Below the pieces are notes generated by a model that worked only from the letters and a program-made list of their open reading frames with translations, was not told the DNA's origin and made no database searches. The translations under genes and the position numbers were made by a program. Positions 26,157 to 34,823 of a stretch of DNA of 40,813 nt are shown piece after piece; position 1 is the stretch's first letter, and each line of letters opens with the position of its first letter. The stretch is from Syntrophaceae bacterium UBA4778 (GTDB lineage Bacteria > Desulfobacterota > Syntrophia > Syntrophales > UBA4778): positions 1 to 40,813 of the forward strand of contig DHHG01000102.1 in NCBI GenBank assembly GCA_002403175.1. The letters run 5' to 3'.

Positions 26157-26170
26157 ATTCCTGCCCCAAA

Positions 26171-26196
26171 CTGGGGTAGGTTCAACCTGACCCCAG
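26171..26196. repeat. CTGGGGTCAGG-type palindrome
   Basis: CTGGGGTAGGTT and AACCTGACCCCAG pair as a hairpin with one unpaired base and almost no loop. It shares the GGGGTCAGG core with the palindrome at 10058-10123 and lies eight bases past the stop of the upstream - strand gene, so it may end the hsd transcript. Confidence 0.55.
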
Positions 26197-26203
26197 AGCT
26201 TCC

Positions 26204-26422
26204 TCAATGAATGGGTTCCTCCTCTTTTATCTGCGACTCTAATCCTGCAAGTTTTGCACGTAGACTCTCTTCTTCAGCCTTAAGTTCTGCATGTCTCTTG
26301 TTGATGGCAATACAGTGAAGGTAAGCATCTAAAGTGACTTTCATTGTATGAATGATGCCGCTATCCCGAGAACTGAGAATATACTTTACCTTCTCAATAA
26401 CCTGTTCATCTTCTGTTGTCAT
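26204..26422 (-). CDS. Small coiled-coil protein at the end of the hsd operon
   Basis: A 72-residue protein, mostly helical, ending in a Glu-rich heptad stretch (HAELKAEEESLRAKLAGLES). GGAG lies eight bases before the ATG. It starts 36 bp after the hsdM-hsdS fusion and is likely co-transcribed. No family recognised; it could be an accessory subunit, but this is speculation. Confidence 0.6.
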   Translation of the reverse strand: MTTEDEQVIEKVKYILSSRDSGIIHTMKVTLDAYLHCIAINKRHAELKAEEESLRAKLAGLESQIKEEEPIH

Positions 26423-26458
26423 ATTATTTCTCCTCGGCGGAATTGATTCGAATTACAT

Positions 26459-28987
26459 TTAAGTGGTGGACAGCCCATCTACACCCCAGACGCCGGCGAG
26501 GGTGGCCTGGATCTTCTTTTCGAACCGAGTTATTAGCTCTCGGTTGGCTGCAACCAGTGCCTGTTCTACTTTTATCTCGGCGACGATGGCGCGCTGGATG
26601 GCTAGAGATGGGAGGGGGATTGGAATTCTCTCAACGATGCCTTGATTGATCTTCGGCATGCTTCCCGCTGTTCCCACGGCGTTACGGATCAGGTAGTTGC
26701 GAACTGATTCACTCTGCAAAACAATCAACAGATAGCGAGTAATAACTTTCTTTTCGTCTGCTCGAACCCTTATCATGAGATCAGGATAGATGATATTCTC
26801 TGCATCAACATCGAATAGTGCAGCCGTGCCAACTAATTCAGAGGTATTTCCGCGCTGCAAATATATGTCGCCCTTCCTACAACGACACGGGGAATCCGGC
26901 GGGATCGCTTCGTCTAAGAACTTAAACTTGGTGAGGTCGAGCACGCCCGACGTGGTTGCACTCAATGATAGAACTTTGAGGTTGGTCACCCGATCAACGG
27001 GCTTTCCAGAATAGCCATTCTTCGGTTTCTCTTGGAGAAGTAGGCCTAACTCCACCATCGGCCAGTCAGTGTGAATGGGGATGCGGGGGCGGTAGTTGCC
27101 AAGGACAGCGCGTGCGCCGTTGATGACTTTTTGGTAGCCATCGATCTCCGCCACGATCTCCTTCTGCACATCCAACGGAGGGAGGGGGATTTCAATAGCT
27201 CGCAAGTCGGAGGTCTTCACACTGACCTGATTGACGGCCTTCTGCGCAAAGGACTTCACCATGTTGATAAATCGGCCTGTTTTGAAGATGCGAATCGCAA
27301 AGTGTGGATCGATCCAAGATTTGTCTGGTACTAAACGAATCAGGTTTATTCCGTGAACAACATCAACATCGGGTTCAAGAAAGATCGCAGTCTTTCCTAG
27401 GTGATCGAAGCTATTGATGTGGCTGAGAAGGATGTCGCCTGGTTGAAGCAAGGACTCAGGCTTTATTTCATCGTTTGTGAACTTCGTCTTTTCGAGATTC
27501 ACCGATCCATCTGCAATCGTCTGAATGCGCGAGACGCGATACTTTCCTTTCCCATCCACTTGTGTCACGTTCACACCATTTCCGATCTTCGTAAACACCT
27601 CTTCAAGGCGCACAAGTGGAAAGGTTGATAGGCCAACCGCTGCTTCCCGATAACGCTCCCCGCTCAAATTATAATCCCCATTGGCTGCAATCTTCTCTTT
27701 CGACACGATCAGCCCGAGCATCGGTTGAAAATCCTCCACCGACTCCCGCGCCCGCAGGCGGCACAGGTATTCGGCAATCTCGGCACCGGCCTGAGGCAGG
27801 TCATTTTTATCAATTGGTCGTCGCTGAGCGCCGAGACCGAAGCCGTCGTTATCGATCTTGAAGAAGGCGATAGCTTCGCTATTCTTGGCCAGCGACCTGT
27901 CAAGGATCAGGATTGAGGTCTTGACGCCGGAGTAGGGATTGAAGACCCCGGCCGGCAGCGAGATCACAGCGACAAGATAATTATCCACTAACAGCTTTCG
28001 CAGATCTTTGTAAGCGGTCTGACTCTGAAAGATAATCCCTTCGGGCACAATGATACCTGCACGACCCTTTGGCGTGAGATGCTCGGCCATGTAGTCCACA
28101 AACAGCACTTCGCTTCGCTTGCTTTGCACCGTAAAACGGTTATGAGGCTTGATACCACCTTTCGGCGACATAAAAGGCGGATTGGCGAGTATCACCTCAG
28201 CGTATTCGTTCCACCGGTCCTGACTGGTGAGAGTGTCGTACTCATGGATGTGCGGATCGGGAAAGCCGTGCAGATAGAGGTTCACCAGCGACAAGCGCAC
28301 CATGTCGGGAGAGATGTCGTAGCCCGTGAAGTTCTTTGCAAGGCGACCCTTTTCGTCCGGTGTCAGGGTGTTTTGCCCTTTCTTGTTCGTGTTTGCCTTG
28401 AGGATGTGCTTGTATGAGGAGATTAAAAACCCGGCGGTGCCGCAGGCCGGATCGAGCACTGTTTCATTCTTCTTGGGATCAAGAATCTTAACGATGAAAT
28501 CAATGATGTGGCGCGGGGTGCGGAACTGTCCGGCATCCCCCTGGGAACCGAGGACAGAGAGCAGATACTCGAAGGCATCGCCAAGGCATTCGCTGTGGTC
28601 GTAGTTGAACTCATCGATGACCTTGAGGAACATCTTGAGCGTTTCCGGATCGTGGTAGGGGAGATAGGCGTTCTTGAAGATATCGCGAAAAAGCGGAGGA
28701 ATACCGGGATTCTCGGGCATCTTGGTGATAGCCTCGGCATAGAGGGTCAAGGTGTCGTGGCCACCCAGGCCGGAGCGCATAAGCTTGGCCCAGCCGTAAC
28801 GGGCGAACTCCTTGGCGAAGAATTTGCGCTTGCCGCCGAACTCTTCGCTTTCGGCGTCCATGTCATCCATGAACTTGTAAATCAGGGCAATGGTAATCTG
28901 CTCGACCTGGCTTTTGGGATCGGGAACTTTGCCGACGAGGATATCGCGAGCGGTATCTATTCGGCGTTTGGTATCTGCATCAAGCAT
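26459..28987 (-). CDS. Type I restriction-modification HsdM-HsdS fusion
   Basis: An 842-residue fusion of methyltransferase and specificity subunits. The N-terminal HsdM helical bundle (1-150) is followed by the N6-adenine methylase: DPACGTAGF (179-187) binds SAM and NPPF (269-272) is catalytic. From about residue 435 it is HsdS-like, with two target-recognition domains (about 445-645 and 655-842), each ending in the conserved IPLPPLDVQKEIVAEIDGYQ / IPLPSLAIQRAIVAEIKVEQ helix. Each TRD should read one half of a bipartite site. Usually M and S are separate genes. The ATG overlaps the stop of the KilA-N gene (TAATG), with AAAAGG upstream. Confidence 0.93.
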   Translation of the reverse strand: MLDADTKRRIDTARDILVGKVPDPKSQVEQITIALIYKFMDDMDAESEEFGGKRKFFAKEFARYGWAKLMRSGLGGHDTLTLYAEAITKMPENPGIPPLFRDIFKNAYLPYHDPETLKMFLKVIDEFNYDHSECLGDAFEYLLSVLGSQGDAGQFRTPRHIIDFIVKILDPKKNETVLDPACGTAGFLISSYKHILKANTNKKGQNTLTPDEKGRLAKNFTGYDISPDMVRLSLVNLYLHGFPDPHIHEYDTLTSQDRWNEYAEVILANPPFMSPKGGIKPHNRFTVQSKRSEVLFVDYMAEHLTPKGRAGIIVPEGIIFQSQTAYKDLRKLLVDNYLVAVISLPAGVFNPYSGVKTSILILDRSLAKNSEAIAFFKIDNDGFGLGAQRRPIDKNDLPQAGAEIAEYLCRLRARESVEDFQPMLGLIVSKEKIAANGDYNLSGERYREAAVGLSTFPLVRLEEVFTKIGNGVNVTQVDGKGKYRVSRIQTIADGSVNLEKTKFTNDEIKPESLLQPGDILLSHINSFDHLGKTAIFLEPDVDVVHGINLIRLVPDKSWIDPHFAIRIFKTGRFINMVKSFAQKAVNQVSVKTSDLRAIEIPLPPLDVQKEIVAEIDGYQKVINGARAVLGNYRPRIPIHTDWPMVELGLLLQEKPKNGYSGKPVDRVTNLKVLSLSATTSGVLDLTKFKFLDEAIPPDSPCRCRKGDIYLQRGNTSELVGTAALFDVDAENIIYPDLMIRVRADEKKVITRYLLIVLQSESVRNYLIRNAVGTAGSMPKINQGIVERIPIPLPSLAIQRAIVAEIKVEQALVAANRELITRFEKKIQATLAGVWGVDGLSTT

Positions 28988-29805
28988 TATTTCAACCTTT
29001 TCAGCGCGGCACTCCCAAACAGCGAATTCATTTGGGTGATAGCGATCTCATTTAATCGGATCAAACGTTCGGACGAGGTCAGGTCCTGGCGGATCAATAC
29101 AGAATTGAGGCTTTCCAGATTGCTGAGGACAACCAACTGCTCAAGAGTGGCCTGATCGCGTATGTTGCCCTTGGCGCCTTGGTTTTCCTCTCGCCATTGT
29201 TTTGCCGTTTTTCCGAACAGGGCAACATTCAGCAGGTCGGCCTCATTTGCATAGACCGATGAGGCCTGTTCTTTTGTAACTCTTGCTGGTAGAAGTGTTT
29301 CCTTAATAGCATCGGTGTGAATGCGATAATTCACTTTGGTCAGGATACGCTGGAGATTCCACTCCAGTCTGAAGCGATCGTTCTCCGCATCCTTGAGACG
29401 CTGAAATTCCTTGATGAGATAAATCTTGAATTCAGGACTGATCCACATCCCGAACTCGAAAGCGATATCCTTGTGTGCATAGGTTCCACCGTATCTGCCT
29501 GCCTGGGCGCGCAAGCCGATGGCATTCGTCTGTTCGACCCATTCCTTAACACTTAGCTTGTAGCTGTTGAGTCCGGCCTTGGATCTAATTATGGCGAATC
29601 CGCCATAATTAAACTGCGGATTGTGAACACTTTCCCATATCCCGAGAAATTCGACCGTGTTGCGATTCCGCAACCAGTCAGAGATAAAGAAATCTCCGTC
29701 CTTGGCCTTCAACATGTCGGTTAAGGAAATAAAGTCTCCTTGTTGATCGAATAGAACAGAAACCTCTGTACCCTGAACCTCAATGATGGTGGTCTTCTTG
29801 TTCAT
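28987..29805 (-). CDS. KilA-N domain protein between hsdR and hsdM
   Basis: The first 130 residues are a KilA-N DNA-binding domain: ISLTDMLKAKDGDFFISDWL, then NTVEFLGIWESVHNPQFN, KLSVKEWVEQTNAIGLRAQA, GRYGGTYAHKDIAFEFGMWI and SPEFKIYLIKEFQRLKDAEN. The C-terminal half is helical. KilA-N domains are common in phages and mobile DNA. The gene has AGGAGG before its ATG, starts 12 bp after hsdR, and overlaps hsdM, so it is a regular member of the operon. It could regulate the system, sense phage DNA or act as an anti-restriction or effector protein; none is shown by the sequence. Confidence 0.88.
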   Translation of the reverse strand: MNKKTTIIEVQGTEVSVLFDQQGDFISLTDMLKAKDGDFFISDWLRNRNTVEFLGIWESVHNPQFNYGGFAIIRSKAGLNSYKLSVKEWVEQTNAIGLRAQAGRYGGTYAHKDIAFEFGMWISPEFKIYLIKEFQRLKDAENDRFRLEWNLQRILTKVNYRIHTDAIKETLLPARVTKEQASSVYANEADLLNVALFGKTAKQWREENQGAKGNIRDQATLEQLVVLSNLESLNSVLIRQDLTSSERLIRLNEIAITQMNSLFGSAALKRLK

Positions 29806-29817
29806 TCATCCATCCTC

Positions 29818-32361
29818 CTATGCCGCAAACTGGTTCAAGGAAACATAGTCCTTGATATAGTCAGGAATTAACTTTCTGTACTTCGCCGGGACAGCCTTAA
29901 AGTCCCGAGTTGAAAAGACAGGATTGGTCGCCAGATCGGTGAATTGGCGGCTTTCAATGATGTAACGCACCTGGTCGCTGGTGGCATATGCCTTGAAATA
30001 GGTCTTGATGGCGGGGATGGCCTCAGCCTCCTCCGGCTTGGTATCTGCGACAAATTTCGCGAACTCTTCTTCCAGCAGCTCGTCCCTGGACTTAAAGCGC
30101 GGAATGAGGCCGAAGATCTTTTCCAGAATTTCGCGCAGGGTTATGCGCCGATCCACGGCCGCGGCTTTGCGCAGTTTGTCGAGATTATAATACTCCTCGG
30201 GCTTGTCGAAGACCTCGCGATTCACGTAATCGATAACACGGTCCCACCGCCCGGATTCGACAGCTTTTGCAATGGTCTCATTATCGCGCACAGTGTTTTC
30301 AAAGCTCTCAAAGAACATCCGGTCGATCTTCATGCCTTCATAACTGATAATTTCTTCTCTAATGCCGGCTAGGATGTCCTCCCCCAGGTGTTGGTAAATA
30401 GCGCCGCCAAAGGGACCGGGGCCATCACCACCATCCGGTTTATCTATTTTACTTTTGGGCTTCGGCAGTTTAATGACCTGATCGTAATTGTATTCCTCCT
30501 CGAAGTATTCACAGTTTGCGAAAAAGTCGAAAAGTTTAAAGGCGGTCTTCTGTGGCTGGACGACACCCGCCTTTAGGCTGTCGTCGAAAAGCTGTTCTAG
30601 GAAGTTGTGCTTGCGCGTCCCGCGTCCCTTGATTTGAATAAAGTCCGTCGGTGAGAAGATGGGACGAAACAGCCCGAGATTGAGGATGTCGGTGCAATCA
30701 TAGCCTGTGGTCATCATGCCGACCGTCACGCAAACACGGGCCTTGCTGGTCTTGTATGAGGATATAAAATTGGCTGAACCGAGAAGGTTGTTGTTGCTGA
30801 AATTAACGGTAAATTTCTGGGCATCGGGAATTTGCGACGTGACCTGAACGGCAAAGTCGGACTGGTACTTGCCGGGATACATATGGTCGGCTATCACGTT
30901 CAATATCTGCACCAGCTTGGCCGCATGGCCTTGACTAACGGCGAAGACAATTGATTTCCCCATCTCACCGCTAATGGGGTCACGCAGGGCATTTTCAAGA
31001 AAGGTTTTGCAGAATAGCTTGTTGGTGGCGTCGGAGAAGAAGCGCTTCTCGAACTCGCGTTGTTTGTAGGCCTCCTTCGTGTCCTCGCCTGAATCGTCTG
31101 TGAACGAGACGACAAAGCCCTTCTCAGAAAGCAGTTCAGTGGTGATTTCAGTGCGTGCGTCAACGACCGTGGGATTGACCAGGAAGGTTTCTTTCACGCC
31201 ATCAAGCAAGGAGTAACGATAGGTTGGTTGTCCACTTTCGCAGCCGAAGGTACGATAAGTATCGAGCAGAAGACGCCGTTCAGCCTCTCGCGGATCACGG
31301 GAGCCGGGTGCGGTTTTGTCGAACCTCTTGAGATAGTCGCGGGGCGTGGCAGTCAGGCCGAGCTTATAGCCGATGAAGTAGTCGAAGACAGCGCGGGCGT
31401 TCCCGCCTATAGAGCGGTGCGCTTCGTCGGATATGAGCAGATCGAAATCGGTCGGCGAGAAAAGCCGCTGGTATTTGTTATTGAAGAGAAGGGATTGCAC
31501 CGTCGTGACAACGATTTCCGCTCTCTGCCAGTCGTCGCGGTTCTCCTTGTAAATCACCGTCTGAAAATCAGCGGACAACAGCGCCTTGAACGCCTTCCAG
31601 GCCTGATCCTCCAGTTCGAGGCGATCCACCAAAAACAGCACGCGCCGGGCATTGCCGGAACGAAGAAAGAGCTTGATGACGGCTGCAGCGGTCAGGGTTT
31701 TGCCGGTACCGGTCGCCATCTCAAAGAGAAAGCGATCGTTGCCGTCCTTAATAGCTCGTTGGAGGGCATGAACGGCTCTCAATTGATAGGGACGTAAAAA
31801 TCGCAGTTTGTTAGCCAGAATATAGCCCGGCCGTTCCGTCTCGTTTTTCCACCCTGCTTCGGACTGATAATTCGGTCGCTGAGTCAGAACAATGTAGTCG
31901 TCCTCGACGCGTTCATCAATGAGACGCTGCGGCTCGGGTGTAACTTTCTGATAACCGATAACCGAATCCAGCGTTGGGAACGAGGTAATGACATAAGGGT
32001 TACCACGTTCCAGATCCCAGAAGTAATGCAGGTTGCCGTTTGAGAGGATGACGAAGCGGCAGTTCTGAGACTTGGCATATTTGCGAGCCTGCTCCTTGCC
32101 GACAAGGGGATTTTTATCCTCCGATTTGGCTTCCAAGACAATGAGCGGAAAGGATTTGAAGTCAAGCAGCAGGAAATCGATAAATCCCTTGCTCGACTTC
32201 TCAAAATTTTCACCCAGCGCATCCAGGTCAACTGTCTTGATCGTTACTCCGGGTTCTAATCGAATATTGGCAGGACCATCATTAGAAGCAAAGAATCGCC
32301 AGCCTGCTGTTTCAAGCAGATTGTTAATTTTGATGCGCGCTGTTGCTTCTTTATTGGACAT
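29818..32361 (-). CDS. hsdR: Type I restriction enzyme R subunit
   Basis: DNA translocase and nuclease of the type I system. The N-terminal PD-(D/E)XK site reads IDFLLLDFKSFPLIVLEAK (Asp62, Glu77, Lys79). The SF2 motor follows: Walker A MATGTGKT (215-222), DEAH (312-315), LTATP, and motif VI-like IQIKGRGTRKHNF near residue 600. The C-terminal helical part (about 680-847) should bind HsdM. The 847-residue length is normal for this shorter HsdR class. The ribosome site is weak. It starts an operon that continues with the KilA-N gene and hsdM-hsdS; the nuclease gene upstream at 32474 is 112 bp away. Confidence 0.94.
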   Translation of the reverse strand: MSNKEATARIKINNLLETAGWRFFASNDGPANIRLEPGVTIKTVDLDALGENFEKSSKGFIDFLLLDFKSFPLIVLEAKSEDKNPLVGKEQARKYAKSQNCRFVILSNGNLHYFWDLERGNPYVITSFPTLDSVIGYQKVTPEPQRLIDERVEDDYIVLTQRPNYQSEAGWKNETERPGYILANKLRFLRPYQLRAVHALQRAIKDGNDRFLFEMATGTGKTLTAAAVIKLFLRSGNARRVLFLVDRLELEDQAWKAFKALLSADFQTVIYKENRDDWQRAEIVVTTVQSLLFNNKYQRLFSPTDFDLLISDEAHRSIGGNARAVFDYFIGYKLGLTATPRDYLKRFDKTAPGSRDPREAERRLLLDTYRTFGCESGQPTYRYSLLDGVKETFLVNPTVVDARTEITTELLSEKGFVVSFTDDSGEDTKEAYKQREFEKRFFSDATNKLFCKTFLENALRDPISGEMGKSIVFAVSQGHAAKLVQILNVIADHMYPGKYQSDFAVQVTSQIPDAQKFTVNFSNNNLLGSANFISSYKTSKARVCVTVGMMTTGYDCTDILNLGLFRPIFSPTDFIQIKGRGTRKHNFLEQLFDDSLKAGVVQPQKTAFKLFDFFANCEYFEEEYNYDQVIKLPKPKSKIDKPDGGDGPGPFGGAIYQHLGEDILAGIREEIISYEGMKIDRMFFESFENTVRDNETIAKAVESGRWDRVIDYVNREVFDKPEEYYNLDKLRKAAAVDRRITLREILEKIFGLIPRFKSRDELLEEEFAKFVADTKPEEAEAIPAIKTYFKAYATSDQVRYIIESRQFTDLATNPVFSTRDFKAVPAKYRKLIPDYIKDYVSLNQFAA

Positions 32362-32473
32362 GGGGGTTTCTATTCTTCCGGCTTTAATAAAAAAAATATT
32401 CTTTTAACCAGAACTGGATATCTGCAAGGTCATGCCTTGAGCGATAAGTGTATCTTTGTTTTCAGATAATCTC

Positions 32474-33172
32474 TTATTTTCTTCTCAGGGTATCCAACAC
32501 AACCCACTGACCCGAAGGAATTTTATACGTCCAACTTGTCCAGCCATTCGTCGCACGTCCTTTGATTGCCTGGCCTGCGCTGGATGGGGAGTTATAGATT
32601 ATGCCTGTATGCAAAATGGAGCCGTCTTTTTTGACTATTGCCTTATACAAAACGCCTTTGTATTGAAGACGGATTTCAAATTTACTCTTCACGTAAGGCG
32701 CAAGCGCAGGCTGCTTACCGACATGATTCTTCGGAGCTACCGCTACCGTAATCTTCTTTTCTGATTTTCCTAATAAATTTCGAATTTCTCTCCGATGAAA
32801 TTCTTTGTAAGCTTTTTCAAACTCCGGGGCCATGTTTTTCGATCCGTTTAGTCTTCCTTTCTGTTGGTTTCCATCTGGTGAAGCGATGCGCATAATGAGC
32901 GCTTCAATCTCGCGCATATGATGATCATTAAGCATCAAATAAATGCTGAAACGATCCCAGAGTTGCGCGTGGCGATCTTTAAGGTGTTGCTTTAGCCTGT
33001 TTCCAAGGCTGGACGCCAGCCCGACATAATAGAGTCTATTCTTCTGAAAGAGCGCATAGATTCCTTGCTTGCCGCGAACATACTCTTTAATAATGTCCTG
33101 GTATTTTTCAAATACCTCGCTTGAAACGTTTTCCAGATGTTGACCGACCAACTGGCCTTTGCTGTCCTTCAT
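32474..33172 (-). CDS. GIY-YIG nuclease with C-terminal RAMA-like domain
   Basis: A 232-residue protein. The GIY-YIG fold spans about 35-110: QGIYALFQKNRLYYVGLASS (GIY 37-39, YVG 49-51), the catalytic Arg in GNRLKQHL (Arg59) and the metal-binding Glu in MREIEALIMRIASPDGN (Glu90). After a Lys-rich linker the last 65 residues (YKGVLYKAIVKKDGSILHTG, then NSPSSAGQAIKGRATNGWTSW) match the RAMA-like domain associated with restriction enzymes and methylases, predicted to read modified DNA. I chose ATG 33172, with AGAGGG upstream; earlier in-frame starts translate a repeat. The pairing suggests a modification-sensing nuclease. Confidence 0.83.
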   Translation of the reverse strand: MKDSKGQLVGQHLENVSSEVFEKYQDIIKEYVRGKQGIYALFQKNRLYYVGLASSLGNRLKQHLKDRHAQLWDRFSIYLMLNDHHMREIEALIMRIASPDGNQQKGRLNGSKNMAPEFEKAYKEFHRREIRNLLGKSEKKITVAVAPKNHVGKQPALAPYVKSKFEIRLQYKGVLYKAIVKKDGSILHTGIIYNSPSSAGQAIKGRATNGWTSWTYKIPSGQWVVLDTLRRK

Positions 33173-33203
33173 TGGTTCCCTCTTAATTAAAATCCTGCAA
33201 CAC

Positions 33204-33234
33204 AAAAAACCCGCTCTCTTCTTCAGAAAACGGG
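33204..33234 (-). terminator. Intrinsic terminator or attenuator before the GIY-YIG gene
   Basis: On the - strand CCCGTTTTCT and AGAGAGCGGG form a 10-bp stem (two G-U pairs) with a GAAGA loop, followed by TTTTTT. The wobble pairs exist only in - strand RNA, so the signal has that direction. It ends 31 bases before the GIY-YIG start, leaving little room for a promoter in between; it may therefore control the gene by attenuation, or simply stop transcripts from upstream. Confidence 0.6.
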
Positions 33235-33275
33235 GTCTTATAATTCCATCATCATTCCTCATCAGCTTGAAAGAT

Positions 33276-33475
33276 AGTAACAAGTAACAGGCAAATAAAA
33301 AAACAGTCAATAGTAAAAAGTAAATAGTGAATGGTAAAAAAAACAAACAGCGACAAGTAACGGGAAAAAATAACAGGGTGAAAAGTGCATTGACTGGGAG
33401 TAAGCATCTGATTACATGCCAACCTCCGAGCAACTCACTTAACGACCACCAAAATGTGCAGGGGGAAAATACAAT
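33276..33475 (-). repeat. About 200-bp direct repeat, copy 1
   Basis: Shares a 105-bp core (33369-33475, from AATAACAGGGTGAAAAGTGC to GGGGAAAATACAA) with copy 2 at 36951-37056, nearly identical. Beyond the core both have A-rich degenerate repeats of AGTAA / AGTAAATAGTGAA. It lies about 100 bp upstream of the GIY-YIG gene, in the same orientation as copy 2 does relative to ygiQ. Confidence 0.75.
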
Positions 33476-33638
33476 GCCGAATCGGGCGAGTCAAGGCAAA
33501 TGTTCTTACGCGTATTCACGCGTATTCTTCAGCTTCCAGTCCTCGGTACAAGGCGCTAACAATAGGATTTGCTCAGGGTGAGAGCAGCATTGAGATCGTG
33601 CTACTCCTCGTTATTTGTGTGGGATAAACCGAGGACAC

Positions 33639-34775
33639 TCACTCCAAGGGCGCAAGGTCGCGAAGCGAGCAGACAGATATCGTTTTGTCCACAGGGTATG
33701 AATATTTTCCCGGATGTACGATCAACAGTTGATGGAGTTGCAGTGCTTCTACTGCGGCGTGCATGGATCGGGTCACCTTAGGCGCTTCGCTATATTTGAA
33801 TTCCATGCCGTAACGTTTTCCCTTGTGCGTAAAAAAGAGATCCACTTCCAGGCCATTGTGCGTGGCCCAGTAATAGGCCTGCGCAGGTCTGACGATCTGA
33901 AGCGCCTGTTCCAGGGCAAAGCCTTCCCATGAAGCACCTACTCGGGGATGCCCCGAAAGGCTGTGAAAATCTGGCAAATCCAAAAGGCTATGGAGTAGTC
34001 CAGAATCCCGGAAATAAATCTTGGGGGCCTTTACCTGACGCTTGCCGATATTTTCATGCCAAGGCTGCAACTGCCGTATCATGAACGTCCCTGTCAAAAT
34101 GTCGAGATAGGATCTTACGGTCTTGTCCGATAACGCCATGGAGCGTGCTAGTTCCGAAGCATTCCAAGTCTGGCCGTGATAATGGGCCAGCATGGTCCAG
34201 AACCGCCGCATTGCCGGCGGCGCTATGGAAATGCCGAGACCCGGAATGTCACGGCTGAGAAATGTCCGGATAAAGCCCTCGCGCCAGGCAATACTGTCCT
34301 CATCGGAATTTCCCAGAAATGATCTGGGAAATCCGCCCCGAAGCCACAATTTGTCCAGCTTACCTCCGCCCAGCTCCATCAGGTTAAATCCTGTAAGCTC
34401 GACAAACTCTACGCGTCCGGCCAGGCTCTCCGAAGCTTTTTTTACAATTTCCGGTGATGCGCTGCCCAAAATCAAAAAGCGCCTCTTACTTCTGGTTTGG
34501 TCCGCCAAAACACGCAGGGTCTGAAACAGTTCCGGGCGCTCCTGGACTTCGTCAATGATGATGGTGTGCTGCAGAGAACCCAGCATGAGTTCCGGGTTCT
34601 GCAATCGCATCAGGTCCGATTGCGATTCAAGGTCAAAGAAAGACGTGGTGCGTCCTTCGGAAAAGGCTCGTGCCAGAGTCGTCTTCCCACATTGTCGCGG
34701 ACCGAGCAGTGCCGTTATTGGGGATCGTTTCATGGCAGCGGCAAGCCGCTCTAAGTATGCTTGACGTTTAATCAT
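33639..34775 (-). CDS. DUF4143 AAA-type ATPase (second copy)
   Basis: A 378-residue protein from the ATG at 34775 (MIKRQAYLERLAAA), the usual start of the family. Walker A is GPRQCGKTT (25-33), Walker B HTIIIDEVQ, sensor RFLILGSASPEIV and AGRVEFVELTGFNLMEL, then a winged-helix part (ELARSMALSDKTVRSYLDIL) and the C-terminal region (GKRQVKAPKIYFRDSGLLHS, GLEVDLFFTHKGKRYGMEFK) with a PD-(D/E)XK-like pattern. In-frame starts further upstream would place a perfect operator-like palindrome inside the coding region, so I reject them. It is divergent in sequence from the copy at 24784 and not a recent duplicate. Confidence 0.85.
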   Translation of the reverse strand: MIKRQAYLERLAAAMKRSPITALLGPRQCGKTTLARAFSEGRTTSFFDLESQSDLMRLQNPELMLGSLQHTIIIDEVQERPELFQTLRVLADQTRSKRRFLILGSASPEIVKKASESLAGRVEFVELTGFNLMELGGGKLDKLWLRGGFPRSFLGNSDEDSIAWREGFIRTFLSRDIPGLGISIAPPAMRRFWTMLAHYHGQTWNASELARSMALSDKTVRSYLDILTGTFMIRQLQPWHENIGKRQVKAPKIYFRDSGLLHSLLDLPDFHSLSGHPRVGASWEGFALEQALQIVRPAQAYYWATHNGLEVDLFFTHKGKRYGMEFKYSEAPKVTRSMHAAVEALQLHQLLIVHPGKYSYPVDKTISVCSLRDLAPLE

Positions 34776-34790
34776 AGCTCGCAGCTTATC

Positions 34791-34823
34791 ATGAATATTC
34801 GGAATGTCAATCCGAATATTCAT
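34791..34823 (-). promoter_or_regulatory. Perfect palindrome with embedded -35 box
   Basis: Two perfect 13-bp inverted arms, ATGAATATTCGGA (34791-34803) and TCCGAATATTCAT (34811-34823), flank a 7-base centre. On the - strand the centre contains TTGACA (34805-34810), 29 bases before the DUF4143 ATG. A repressor bound here would cover the -35 element. This is the layout of an operator-controlled promoter with a nearly leaderless mRNA. Confidence 0.6.

Noticed and set aside
25944..26207. 87-codon - strand frame between the DUF4143 and coiled-coil genes
   Set aside because: Covers the tandem repeat, the palindrome and the DUF4143 promoter; no ribosome site and no protein-like pattern.
33173..33433. 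87-residue N-terminal extension of the GIY-YIG protein
   Set aside because: Runs through the terminator and repeat copy 1; the ATG at 33172 has a proper ribosome site and the domain begins after it.
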